Of a DNA stretch of 64,000 nt, positions 31,287 through 39,752 are shown piece by piece. Origin of the DNA: a virus; the IMG/VR virus record IMGVR_UViG_3300031576_000014, positions 1 to 64,000 of that record. One strand, 5' to 3'. Below the pieces are notes generated by a model that worked only from the letters and a program-made list of their open reading frames with translations, was not told the DNA's origin and made no database searches. Within the stretch, counting starts at the first letter, position 1, and every line of letters begins with the position of its first letter. The position numbers and the translations under genes are program-made.

Positions 31287-33178
31287 GCGACCACCTCCGC
31301 GCGCGACCAACCGCCCTCGCTCACGATCTCGATCCGCCCGGGCAAGCCGTGCATGGTCTGGGGATCGTGCGAGACGACGAACGCCTGCTCGACCCCGCCG
31401 CGGAGCACGAGCGCGCCGAGGTGCCGCGCAAACGCCCGCCGTTTCGACGTGTCGAGCGACCCGAACGGCTCGTCGAGGACGACGACGCCCCACGGGCTCC
31501 CGCGCTCCCCGCGCAGCCAGCCCCCCGCCGCGAGCCCGACCGCTGCGCCGGCGAGGTCGTCCGCCCCGCCAGAGTCGTGCGACCTGTTGAACTCGAGCTT
31601 CGCCACGATGTTCGGACCCCTGCCCGCACCGCAGCGCGTGCAAACCTTCGCCGTCCTCGACGACGGGAACAGCATGCCGCACCCGTCGCACGCGTGCGCC
31701 AGCCCTTGGCCCTCGCGCGACCAGCGGACGTCGACGCGCAGGTCGATCCCTGCCTCCGCCAGCCCCGCGTTCGCATCCTCCTCGATCTCCGCCAGCGCGT
31801 CTTCCGCAATCTTCCTCTGCGCACCGTTGCGCCCGAAGACCACCGCGGCCTCTCTCATGATCTCCGCGAAAGGCCGCGACACCTCGATCTCCTTCTCGAT
31901 CTCCGCGATCCTTCTCCTGGTCTCCGCTGCGCGCGAGACCGCCACCGCAGCCTCTGCGACCGCGCTCGTGGCCGCCCGCACCTGCTCGTACGCCTCGTCG
32001 TGCGCCCGCCGCAGCGCTGCCGCGTCCCCGGCCTCCGGAACGTTCCTCGCCGCCTCGGCGGCCGGCAGCATCCCCGCGATCTGCCCCCTCAGCGCATCGC
32101 CCTTGGCCTGCTGCCGCTCCGCCGCCTGGGTCTGCGCCTGCGCGCGCCCGTGCGCGGCCAGCGCCTTCTCGTGGACCGCCTTCGCCTCCTCGTAGGCATG
32201 CTGGAAGCGCTCCGCCTCCGTCCGGCACCTTTCCCTGTTCTCCTCGATGAACGCCCGCGCCGGGCACGGCGCCGAGACGACGGGACAAAGGCCGGCGAAG
32301 TCGCCGCCCGCGATCCCGCGGAAATGGTCGCGTCTCTTCATGTGGGCGCGCATCGCTTCCCCCGTCTCGTTCGCCTCCCTCCACCGGTCCTTCGCGTCCG
32401 CCGGCGCCTTCGCCTGCACATGCTTCGCCAGCTCCTCGGACAACCGCACGAACTCCACGCGCACGTGCCGCGCCTTCTCCCGTGCCCCGTTCTCCTCAAG
32501 GTCCGCCGCAGCGTCCGACAGCTTCGCCCGGGCATGCTTCTCGCTGACCTTGGCCGCCTCGTGGGTCTTCAGAAGGGCCCCCTGGTCCCCGTCCTGGCTC
32601 CGCAGCACCTTCAGGAGCGCCTCCTTCTCCGCCGTCCCGTCCGTCGACGCTGCGAGCTTCGCGCGCGCGATCTCCGCGCAGCGCTCGACGGGCGCGAGCG
32701 ACAGCCAAGAGACGACCACCTGCGTCCGGACCTCCGGCCGCGCGACGACGAGCTGCGAGAGCTTTTTTTGCTCGAAGAAGCTCGCCGTCATGAAGTCCTC
32801 CGACGAAAGCCCGACGAGGTCGTGGATCTTCTTCTGGGCCTCGTCCTTCCAGAGAACGCGCCCGCCGTCGTGGAGGGAAAGCTTCGTCGGCTTCCCCCGC
32901 TCGCGCGAGCGGCTCAGCACCTCGCCCGTGCTCAGAAGAACGACGACGCGGCCGTGGGCCTGCCCGTTCGAGATGAGCCCGTCCTCCGTCCGGTGCCGGT
33001 GCCAGCCGTCGAACGCGAAGCGGAGAGCCTCGAGCAGGTGCGTCTTGCCGAGCCAGTTCGAACACTCCGGATCGTCCACGCTCCTCGCGACGACGCCGTG
33101 CGCGCGCGCTCCTAGCCGGAGACGGTGCTCGCCGCGGAACGGACCCCAGTTCTCGACGAGCAGCTCGCGGACGTGCAT
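31283..33178 (-). CDS. sbcC: SbcC/Rad50-like recombination ATPase
   Basis: 631 aa. N-terminal MHVRELLVENWGPFRGEH and a degenerate P-loop (SNWLGKTHLLEA, 40-51), long coiled coils, a central GLCPVVSAPCPA zinc-hook-like turn, an extra CDGCG/CTRCG pair near the C-terminal head, and VVVLDEPFGSLD as Walker B/D-loop. Forms the ATPase of an SbcCD-type nuclease with the SbcD homologue encoded just upstream. Shorter than bacterial SbcC (about 1,000 aa) but normal for phage gp46 types. Confidence 0.85.
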   Translation of the reverse strand: MHVRELLVENWGPFRGEHRLRLGARAHGVVARSVDDPECSNWLGKTHLLEALRFAFDGWHRHRTEDGLISNGQAHGRVVVLLSTGEVLSRSRERGKPTKLSLHDGGRVLWKDEAQKKIHDLVGLSSEDFMTASFFEQKKLSQLVVARPEVRTQVVVSWLSLAPVERCAEIARAKLAASTDGTAEKEALLKVLRSQDGDQGALLKTHEAAKVSEKHARAKLSDAAADLEENGAREKARHVRVEFVRLSEELAKHVQAKAPADAKDRWREANETGEAMRAHMKRRDHFRGIAGGDFAGLCPVVSAPCPARAFIEENRERCRTEAERFQHAYEEAKAVHEKALAAHGRAQAQTQAAERQQAKGDALRGQIAGMLPAAEAARNVPEAGDAAALRRAHDEAYEQVRAATSAVAEAAVAVSRAAETRRRIAEIEKEIEVSRPFAEIMREAAVVFGRNGAQRKIAEDALAEIEEDANAGLAEAGIDLRVDVRWSREGQGLAHACDGCGMLFPSSRTAKVCTRCGAGRGPNIVAKLEFNRSHDSGGADDLAGAAVGLAAGGWLRGERGSPWGVVVLDEPFGSLDTSKRRAFARHLGALVLRGGVEQAFVVSHDPQTMHGLPGRIEIVSEGGWSRAEVVA

Positions 33179-33588
33179 CAGAGACCGGCCTCGTCCATGA
33201 TCGCCTCGCACGCCTCGCGCAGCGCCTTCTTGTCCTCGAACGAGCACGCCTCGACGACCTCGAGCACGACGTCCCGCGCCCTTGCCCGCTTCTTCCGGAC
33301 GCGCGCGAGCGCCTCGTCGGGAAGCCTCGCCCGCCTCCGGCGCAGAACCCGTATCTCCCCCTCCGCGCCCATCTTCCGGGCCCACGCCCGCACGGCCTCG
33401 ACCTGCTCGTCCGCGACGTCCGGGGGCGCGCGCACACGCACGAGCGCGCCCGCCGTCATCTGGTCGAACGCCATGTCTCCGTCCCAGACCGGACTGTCCT
33501 CGCCGATCGTCACGAGCCGCCTCGTCTCGACAGGGAAGAACTCCGTCTTCGGGACGAGCCGGATCGCGGGGTTTCTCCGGCGCGTCAA
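33178..33588 (-). CDS. Hypothetical protein between sbcD and sbcC (136 aa)
   Basis: TTG 33588 overlaps the SbcD-like stop (TTGA) and its own TGA shares a base with the next ATG. Basic, helical, Arg-rich (EIRVLRRRRARLPDEALARVRKKR). Position between the two nuclease genes suggests an accessory role, without a family match. Confidence 0.65.
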   Translation of the reverse strand: MTRRRNPAIRLVPKTEFFPVETRRLVTIGEDSPVWDGDMAFDQMTAGALVRVRAPPDVADEQVEAVRAWARKMGAEGEIRVLRRRRARLPDEALARVRKKRARARDVVLEVVEACSFEDKKALREACEAIMDEAGL

Positions 33589-34304
33589 GCGACCTCGGAG
33601 ACGATGAAGCCCGGATCGTTCCCTTCCTCCGCGAACGTCAACCGCACGAGGGAGCCCGGGATCTCGATTCCGTCCGGCGTCGTCTGCCGGCGGTGGTAGT
33701 GCCCGTTGATCATGAGACGCGCCTTGCCGCGAAGCTGCTCGACGGGAAAGAGCACCTCCCGCCCGCGGGGCATCTCCGCCGTCTCCTCCCCCGGGATCAC
33801 GCCCGGGACGTGCAGGTGTCCTAAGACGACCAGCGGCAGCTCAGAGCTTTCCTTCACCGCGGCCGCCGCCGCCGCCGCCGGATCGTAGGCGCAGGACCGC
33901 GCGGTGTACGGAAGCGTCAAGAACCTGGTGCTCCTCCAGACGAAGCTCTCCGCCTTCTCGAAAACCCCCGTCAGCCCTGCGCACGAGCCCAGCGAGCAGA
34001 GCGGCTCGAGCGTGGTCCTTCCCCGCCCGTCCTCGATCACGTCGTGGTTGCCCGCCACCCAGAACGACATGATGCCCCGGGACCGAAGCTCGCGCGCGGC
34101 GTCGAGCGCGAGCGCGACGCACCGGAAGACCGAGGACCCGGAGTCCGGGTCGCAGAGGTCGCCCGTCATCGCGTAGAGGTCGACCTTCCTGTCGACCGCC
34201 TCCTTGACCGTCTGCTCGACGGCGCGCGCGACGTCGTCGAAGCGGTCGACGCCCCGCGTGCTCCAGTCGGCGTGCCAATCGCTACAGGTCAGGATGCGGA
34301 GCAC
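33585..34304 (-). CDS. sbcD: SbcD/Mre11-like phosphoesterase
   Basis: 239 aa with all metallophosphoesterase signatures: CSDWHADW, MTGDLCD, AGNHDV, VLGHLHVPG and NGHYHRR. Nuclease subunit partnering the SbcC-like ATPase, processing double-strand ends and recombination intermediates. Lacks the long C-terminal capping domain of bacterial SbcD. Confidence 0.88.
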   Translation of the reverse strand: MLRILTCSDWHADWSTRGVDRFDDVARAVEQTVKEAVDRKVDLYAMTGDLCDPDSGSSVFRCVALALDAARELRSRGIMSFWVAGNHDVIEDGRGRTTLEPLCSLGSCAGLTGVFEKAESFVWRSTRFLTLPYTARSCAYDPAAAAAAAVKESSELPLVVLGHLHVPGVIPGEETAEMPRGREVLFPVEQLRGKARLMINGHYHRRQTTPDGIEIPGSLVRLTFAEEGNDPGFIVSEVA

Positions 34305-34317
34305 GCGTTCCCCGGCT

Positions 34318-34653
34318 TCATGGTCTCATCCCGTGCCGCCCGAGCAGCTCGAGCAGCAGGAGCCTGTCCGTCGAGTTCCACGCGTTGCGGCGCAGCGACT
34401 CGACGGCGTGGCGCGGCGGCGTCTGCACGCGATCCCAATCGTCCAGCGTGAACCCCGGGGCCCGCGCGTACACCCTGACCGGCCCGTCCTGCTCGTCCCT
34501 GCGAACAGCGGTCAAAAGGTCGCCGCTCGACCGTTCCGAGAACACCTCGTAACGGAACCTCCGGTGGCCGCGCAACGCCTGGAAACTGTCGGGCCACTCG
34601 CGCCACCACGGCGAAACGGCCAACAGCCTGCAACCCTCGAACGCGCGGGTCAC
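34318..34653 (-). CDS. Hypothetical protein (111 aa)
   Basis: GTG 34653 overlaps the adenine methyltransferase stop (GTGA). MTRAFEGCRLLAVSPWWREWPDSF opens an aromatic-rich alpha/beta sequence; the end is helical. No family recognised. Confidence 0.68.
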   Translation of the reverse strand: MTRAFEGCRLLAVSPWWREWPDSFQALRGHRRFRYEVFSERSSGDLLTAVRRDEQDGPVRVYARAPGFTLDDWDRVQTPPRHAVESLRRNAWNSTDRLLLLELLGRHGMRP

Positions 34654-35279
34654 GCCTCGCACTCCGCCTGCACCAGCGGCAGCCGCGTCCAGGTCCCCGC
34701 CTTCGCGTCCGGGCCCCAGAAATACCAGGAGTAGGCCGTCGCGTCGTGCTTCCCGTCACCCGTGAACGACGGCCGCTTGTCGAGCATGCCCAGCTCCGGC
34801 GGATGCTTGGCGAGGAACCGGGCCCTCTCCTGGATGCGCGGGTACTTCGACCACGGGCAGGATTCCATCCAGCCCGTGCGGCAGAGCATCGCCACCGTCT
34901 TGGCGATCTCCATCGCCCGCGCGGCGAACTCGCGCGCAAGCTCGAACGGCGGGTTGAAGATCGCGTAGTCGTAGGAGCCCGCGAGGCGTGCGCGGTCGAG
35001 GACGTCGCCCCGGAGAACGTGCCAGTCCCCGTTGATGCTCTGCATCTTCTTCTCCGCCGCGTCGGCCAACCTGGGTTGAAGTTCGACCCCTGTGATGATC
35101 GCCGACGGGACGAAGCGGAGAACCTCCGCCATGACGGCGCCCCCTCCGCAACCGAGATCGATCATCCTTGGCCCGTTGTCCCGCATGTCGAGGCGTCCGA
35201 GCGCCGCGCGCGTGCACCAGCCCGGCGTCGCGTAATGCCCGCCCTTCCTGCTCCTCTCCCCCCTGCCCCTCGCGCTCAT
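34650..35279 (-). CDS. Adenine-specific DNA methyltransferase
   Basis: 209 aa. Motif I MIDLGCGGGAVM, then a later FNPPFELAREF as the NPPF catalytic motif of N6-adenine (gamma/alpha class) methyltransferases. Small and without a long recognition domain, as in phage Dam-like enzymes. ATG overlaps the RecA-like gene's stop. Likely modifies phage DNA; specificity unknown. Confidence 0.8.
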   Translation of the reverse strand: MSARGRGERSRKGGHYATPGWCTRAALGRLDMRDNGPRMIDLGCGGGAVMAEVLRFVPSAIITGVELQPRLADAAEKKMQSINGDWHVLRGDVLDRARLAGSYDYAIFNPPFELAREFAARAMEIAKTVAMLCRTGWMESCPWSKYPRIQERARFLAKHPPELGMLDKRPSFTGDGKHDATAYSWYFWGPDAKAGTWTRLPLVQAECEA

Positions 35280-36436
35280 GCCTTCTCCCTCTCGTCGCTC
35301 TCCGCGCAGCGCTGCCGGATCTCCGCGACGATCTCCGCCAAAATCTCCGGCTCCCCGCGCATCGCCTCGACGAACACCGCCTCCGTCCTCCAACGCTTGC
35401 CGCCCTTCTTCCAGGCGACGGACGAGCCCGAGCGCTCGACCACGCGCATGCGCTGCCCGAAGTCGGCCGCGTCGCGCGCGAGGTCGAAGGCCGGCGGCGA
35501 GAGCTGCGAGTGGAAGTAGGTCACCACGTTCCGCTCGTCCCGCTCCGCGATCTTCGTCTTCTTCACGGTCAGGCGGTGCCGCTCGCCGACCGTCGCCAGC
35601 GTGCCGGCGTCCTTGCTTCCGGTCGTGACGTACGCGTCGCGCTCGACGCGCACGAGCAGGCTCGACTCGTAGACGACCGACCTGCCTCCCCCGATCCTGT
35701 AATCGTTGCCGAACTTCCTCGTCCACGCGTCCGCGTCCGGGTCCTCGTACTCGCGCGTCACGGCGATCCAGGTGCAGCCCGTGCGCTCCATCAGGGGGAC
35801 AAGCTCGTCGTACCACTCGGAGTTGAGCTTCGCGCGGAGCTGGCCAGCGCGGCCCCCCAGCACCCGCCCGCCTTTTTTCTTGTCGTCCTTCCCCTCCTCC
35901 TTCTGGAGACGCTTCATCAGGTCCTTCGGCACAAGCTTGCGCAGCGAGTCGACCACGACGATCCCTGTCGCGTCTGCCGGAACCTGCCGAGCGTCCCGCA
36001 TGCGCGCGACCGTCTCGCAGAACTCCCGCACCCGCTCGACGCACGCCTCGTAGCTCTCCGGCCGGATCGCGAGGAAGCGGTCGCTCTCGGCGAGATCGCC
36101 GAAGAGCTGCCGGACCCAGGTGATCGGCGTCGTCCGCTCCGCGTCGACGAGGAGCGCGAAGTGGCCCTGCGCGAGGAACGAGTAGACGAGCCCGAGCATC
36201 ATCAGCGTCTTCCCCTCCGCAGAGGGTCCGTGGATCGCGCAGCACCGCTCGAGCGGCCAACCGCCGACGCCGAGGGCGTGGTCGACCTGCGGCCAGATCG
36301 TGCGGACGGCTCGCACGACCGTCAAGGCGTCGCGCGCGGTCCTCAAGCGCGCGAACCCCGAAGCGGCGGCTCCCAAAGCCGCGCTCGTTTTCCCGCGCGC
36401 CGCTCGCATCTCCGCCGTCAACTTCCGTCTGGCCAT
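35276..36436 (-). CDS. RecA/UvsX-like recombinase ATPase
   Basis: 386 aa. Walker A AIHGPSAEGKTLMM (68-80), then LLVDAERTTP, and Walker B TGIVVVDSLRKLVP. The P-loop GPSAEGKT and the lys-rich insertion (EEGKDDKKKGG) fit RecA-superfamily strand-exchange proteins of phages. Central to recombination-dependent replication with SSB and SbcCD. No RecA-type C-terminal domain is obvious. Confidence 0.82.
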   Translation of the reverse strand: MARRKLTAEMRAARGKTSAALGAAASGFARLRTARDALTVVRAVRTIWPQVDHALGVGGWPLERCCAIHGPSAEGKTLMMLGLVYSFLAQGHFALLVDAERTTPITWVRQLFGDLAESDRFLAIRPESYEACVERVREFCETVARMRDARQVPADATGIVVVDSLRKLVPKDLMKRLQKEEGKDDKKKGGRVLGGRAGQLRAKLNSEWYDELVPLMERTGCTWIAVTREYEDPDADAWTRKFGNDYRIGGGRSVVYESSLLVRVERDAYVTTGSKDAGTLATVGERHRLTVKKTKIAERDERNVVTYFHSQLSPPAFDLARDAADFGQRMRVVERSGSSVAWKKGGKRWRTEAVFVEAMRGEPEILAEIVAEIRQRCAESDEREKA

Positions 36437-36440
36437 CGGT

Positions 36441-36908
36441 TCATCTCGAATATTTTCGATGCTCGAGTCCGTGACAGCGAGTGCAAAGCCATCGGACGTC
36501 GAGCGGCTTGCTGTAATCGTGATGGTGAGCCTGCGCCTTCTTCTTCCCGCATTTCTGGCAGGGTTTCTTCTTGATTCGTCCGCACTCTACCGCATGCCCG
36601 AGAACGACTCGTGCCTTGCGCCGCTCCGGATAGCGTGCGTGATGCTCGCGGTGATAGCGCGCAAAACGTTCTGGATCGCGGTGCCGCGCATTCTTCTGAT
36701 AGCGCGACACAGCTCGGCGCCGCACTGGTCGATCCTGACGTTCGCTTTCGTATTGTTTTCGATTCGCGCTCCGGTTGATTACGTGCACGTCTTTCTTCGT
36801 GCACTCTTTGCACTTGCCGAGATGCCCATCCGCCATCTGCGGATGCTTGTAAAACGCGCTGAGAGAAAGAACTTTCCCACACTTGAAACATTGCTTCCGC
36901 CTTCGCAT
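36441..36908 (-). CDS. HNH homing-type endonuclease
   Basis: 155 aa. N-terminal zinc finger (CFKCGKVLSLSAFY then CKEC) and C-terminal HNH-type centre: KPCQKCGKKKAQAHHHDYSKPLDVRWLCTRCHGLEHRK, with the tandem His and the CxxCHxxxH metal knot. The gene is visibly less GC-rich than its neighbours and lies directly after ssb, as expected for a mobile intergenic endonuclease. Confidence 0.85.
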   Translation of the reverse strand: MRRRKQCFKCGKVLSLSAFYKHPQMADGHLGKCKECTKKDVHVINRSANRKQYESERQDRPVRRRAVSRYQKNARHRDPERFARYHREHHARYPERRKARVVLGHAVECGRIKKKPCQKCGKKKAQAHHHDYSKPLDVRWLCTRCHGLEHRKYSR

Positions 36909-36954
36909 TCCACAAGCGAATCATGAGATAAAACCCTTGTCTAGAAAGGAATTA

Positions 36955-37027
36955 TCAAAACGGGATGTCGTCCCCGCGATCGACCGTGCCTGGTGGTGGA
37001 CGTTCGTCACCTGCGCCCGCTTTTTTT
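36955..37027 (-). other. Out-of-frame SSB acidic tail
   Basis: From the A7 run leftward, the +1 frame reads GAGDERPPPGTVDRGDDIPF and stops at TGA 36957-36955. The in-frame reading instead stops at 37007. Either the assembly has one extra A, or translation slips on the run. Confidence 0.7.
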
Positions 37028-38218
37028 GCCGTCCTTCTTGGACGCCACCTCTTTTTCCGACGCCGGTGCGTCCTCGTCGACCTCGTACTCGCACCCGCAG
37101 CGCGGGCACTTGTCCATCTTCGGATGCATCGGCTCGTTGCAGTCGTCGCACGGGATCCACCCTGTCTTGTCCTCCTCCCCTTTCGGCTTCTCCGCTTTCT
37201 TGCGGCCGGAGCGGGCGCGGTCCTGCCTCTCCTCTTCGCCGCCGCCGCGGCGCTCGACTTCTCTGTCGTGCTCCCTCTTCGCAGCCACCTTCCTGAAAAG
37301 CTTCTCCCAGGGAAAATCGACGACCGCGTACTTCTCCATCACGGCGCGGAGCGTTGCCTGGTTCATCGGTTCGAGGAAGACGGACAGGTCCGGGGGCTCT
37401 CCCCGGATCAGCTTCTCGATCTCCGGCGTGATCTTCGCGCGCTCGTACGGCCGCGCATGGTAGCGCTTGTTGAACGCGATCCCCTTCGACCCGTCGTACG
37501 TCAGCTCGATCGCGTACGGCCGGATCATCGGGTTGCCATCCTCCTCGCGGTCGAGCGTCGCCATCCGGTCGCTGATGACCGTCTTGATCTTGTCGCCCAC
37601 GTCCTGCGGCTGGATCGCGATCTGGACGCCGTCGCTCGCCTTCTCGTTGTTGACCACGGTCATCGCGTACTGGAGCTTCGCCATGCCGTTCTCGCGCCAG
37701 GCCTCGCTCGGGCGTATCCCGTGCTCCTTCAGGTCCTCCTCCTCCTCCTCGTCCAGCTCCCGCCCGAAGAGCGCGAGCATCCCGCCGGCGTGCAGCGTGA
37801 CGTTGTCGTCGTCGCTCGTCGCCCCCGTGAACTCGAAGACCGGGTCCGTCCAGGCGAGATCGCCCGCCTCGACCGCCACGGAGAGGTGCTCGAGCAAGAA
37901 GCACATCCCGCACTCCTGCGGCCTCTCCTTCCGGCTCCCGTCGTCGTGCGTCTTGTACTGCCTGCGGAGCACCTGCTCGTTCTCCGGGCAGTTGTGCACC
38001 AACGAAACCCAGCGGACCGTTGTTTTCCCCCTCTCTTCCTTGACGATTTGCTTCGGAAACCGGTGGCCCCACTTCGCCACCGGGAACCGCTTCGTGTGCA
38101 GCCAGACGACGATGCGTCCGTCGTCCTTCCAGTCCTCCAGCAGATCCCCTCCTCCGCGCTCGACGCCGCGGTGCTTGAGGAAGTCGTCGATAGAGTTGAA
38201 CTCTCCCCTGTCTGCCAT
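37007..38218 (-). CDS. ssb: Single-stranded DNA-binding protein (tail in +1 frame)
   Basis: 403 aa as read in one frame. The C-terminal part has a zinc ribbon (CDDCNEPMHPKMDKCPRCGCEYE) and Lys-rich linker. At an A7 run (minus strand; T7 at 37021-37027), reading after six A instead of seven gives a tail rich in Pro and Gly ending DRGDDIPF, stop at 36955. DDIPF is the classic SSB tip that recruits replication and repair partners. The N-terminal fold is not typed (gp32-like size). Beside recA and upstream of the replication block. Confidence 0.72.
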   Translation of the reverse strand: MADRGEFNSIDDFLKHRGVERGGGDLLEDWKDDGRIVVWLHTKRFPVAKWGHRFPKQIVKEERGKTTVRWVSLVHNCPENEQVLRRQYKTHDDGSRKERPQECGMCFLLEHLSVAVEAGDLAWTDPVFEFTGATSDDDNVTLHAGGMLALFGRELDEEEEEDLKEHGIRPSEAWRENGMAKLQYAMTVVNNEKASDGVQIAIQPQDVGDKIKTVISDRMATLDREEDGNPMIRPYAIELTYDGSKGIAFNKRYHARPYERAKITPEIEKLIRGEPPDLSVFLEPMNQATLRAVMEKYAVVDFPWEKLFRKVAAKREHDREVERRGGGEEERQDRARSGRKKAEKPKGEEDKTGWIPCDDCNEPMHPKMDKCPRCGCEYEVDEDAPASEKEVASKKDGKKSGRR

Positions 38219-38288
38219 CTGCTTTTTCTCCCGCGCCTCTAGTTCGATCTAGGGGGTCCTTGGGGCCCTCGAAGTCACAGATGCCGCC

Positions 38289-38651
38289 CTATCGGCGTCC
38301 CGGGGGCCTCAGCGGACGGTTCTTGAGCACCTCCGGGGTCGGGACCTCCTTCCCCCTCGGAGGCTTCTCGCTCCACCAAGCCGGCGGAGCCGGGTCGATC
38401 TCCCGCTGCCCGCGCGTCCGCTCGACGAACCAGGCGTGGACGACGAGGTTGCCGGCGGTGCCCTTCCCGAAAACCTCCGAGTCGTCGTGCAGGGCGCTCT
38501 TCGGGATCCAGCGGACGTCGTCGTGGCGCTCGCGCGAGCGCGGAACGACCCTCAGGTCCGGCCCGCTCGCCAGGATCGCTTCCTCCGTCTCGACCGCGCA
38601 CTCGCACCCGGGAAAGACGTAGACCGGTGCGTCGTCAGACGCACGGCTCAT
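38289..38651 (-). CDS. Hypothetical protein (120 aa)
   Basis: Starts inside the end of the upstream gene (17-nt overlap). MSRASDDAPVYVFPGCECAVE, a beta-rich core, then a Pro/Arg-rich tail. The next 70 bp (38219-38288) have no gene. Function unknown. Confidence 0.65.
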   Translation of the reverse strand: MSRASDDAPVYVFPGCECAVETEEAILASGPDLRVVPRSRERHDDVRWIPKSALHDDSEVFGKGTAGNLVVHAWFVERTRGQREIDPAPPAWWSEKPPRGKEVPTPEVLKNRPLRPPGRR

Positions 38652-39015
38652 TCTTCACCAGACCCGCCAAAGGATCCCCTTCGCCTGCCTCGACCGCCCG
38701 GGAACGCCACGTCTCTGATTCGACGATGTAGTTCGCACAGACCAGCGCGGCCTCTTCGTCGTGCGGCTTGAACGCGACCTCCGCGATCGCCCTCCGCTGC
38801 ACCGCCATGTAGCGGTTCGACGGACGCTTGTCGCTCTCCTGACCCGGTCGATACTCCTTCCAGACCGCGCGCCGGAGCAGGGCCGGCACGCGGTACCAGT
38901 GGTTCTTGCACATGAACATGTGCGGCGGGATCTCCTTCGCGCACCCGTGAGCGTGGCAAGCGTGCCTCAACGGCGGCCCGCCATCGTGTTCAGGGAACGG
39001 CACCGGCTCTCCCAT
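38635..39015 (-). CDS. Cys/His-rich protein (126 aa)
   Basis: CHAHGC and MCKNHW form a possible zinc site near the N-terminus, then VPALLRRAVWKEYRPGQE and a helix (RYMAVQRRAIAEVAF). The pattern recurs in small phage proteins encoded near SSB; function unknown. Confidence 0.7.
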   Translation of the reverse strand: MGEPVPFPEHDGGPPLRHACHAHGCAKEIPPHMFMCKNHWYRVPALLRRAVWKEYRPGQESDKRPSNRYMAVQRRAIAEVAFKPHDEEAALVCANYIVESETWRSRAVEAGEGDPLAGLVKNEPCV

Positions 39016-39752
39016 GCCTCGACGAGATGCTTGAGCGATTCGACCGTCGCCTTCGCGCGCGAGCGGGAGCGCTCCTGCGAGCGGTACTCGTCCGGGAAAA
39101 GCTCGGCGCACTTCATCTCGACGTCCTTGTCCGTGATCGTCTTGTTGCGCCGGCCCGCCTCCTTCTCCGCCTGGAGGAGCTTCGTCGACTCCGCCCAGAG
39201 CGTCGCGAAGACGACGTTGTTCTCCCTCTCGTAGTCCTCCTGCACGACCTTCGCCGTCACGTAGAGCTTGTTCGCCTGCCGCGAGTTCTTCTCCGCCTCG
39301 TCGAGCGCGCGCAGGACGAGCCCGTGCTCCGTCCGCCCGTCGCCCAGCTTGAGGATCTTCTCGAGCCGCTCCCAGACCTTCGGGATCTCCGCGTCCTGGA
39401 GAAAGATGCGCTCGACCGCGTACGCGAACCCTCCTGGCAGCGGAACCTTCTTCGGCGCGTTCGCGCTCTCCCAGACGAGGGCGCGCGTCGACTCCGCGCG
39501 GTCCTTCTCCTCCCGCTTCGCTCCGCTCTCGAGCGCGCGCCCCAGGTCCGCGCTCGTCTCGTCCACCTTCTTCTTCTTGTCGCCCATCTCACGGTGAAGC
39601 CTCGACGCCTCCTCGTCGCAGCGGGGACAGTACTCCGCATAGTCGATCTTGTGGCGCTCGCAGAAGCGGTCGAGCGGTGTTGTTTCCGTCGAAGACGCCG
39701 GCGGGGCCGGGTCGATGATCTGAGCCGCGGCCACCGCCTTTTTCCTTCTCAC
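38967..39752 (-). CDS. Hypothetical coiled-coil protein (261 aa)
   Basis: A CERH/CPRC zinc pair near residues 30-45, then long helices rich in Lys, Glu and Ala (HREMGDKKKKVDETSADLG). GTG 39752 overlaps the polymerase stop, and a GGCGGCAA motif sits 25 nt upstream. Between polymerase and SSB, so a replication-linked role is possible. Confidence 0.68.
   Translation of the reverse strand: MRRKKAVAAAQIIDPAPPASSTETTPLDRFCERHKIDYAEYCPRCDEEASRLHREMGDKKKKVDETSADLGRALESGAKREEKDRAESTRALVWESANAPKKVPLPGGFAYAVERIFLQDAEIPKVWERLEKILKLGDGRTEHGLVLRALDEAEKNSRQANKLYVTAKVVQEDYERENNVVFATLWAESTKLLQAEKEAGRRNKTITDKDVEMKCAELFPDEYRSQERSRSRAKATVESLKHLVEAWESRCRSLNTMAGRR

Noticed and set aside
4639-33600. Repeated GAGGTCGCTTGA at 4.65 and 33.59 kb as a regulatory element
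   Set aside because: Both are the end of a gene coding Glu-Val-Ala-stop with a following TTG start; likely coincidence of codon choice rather than a shared element.
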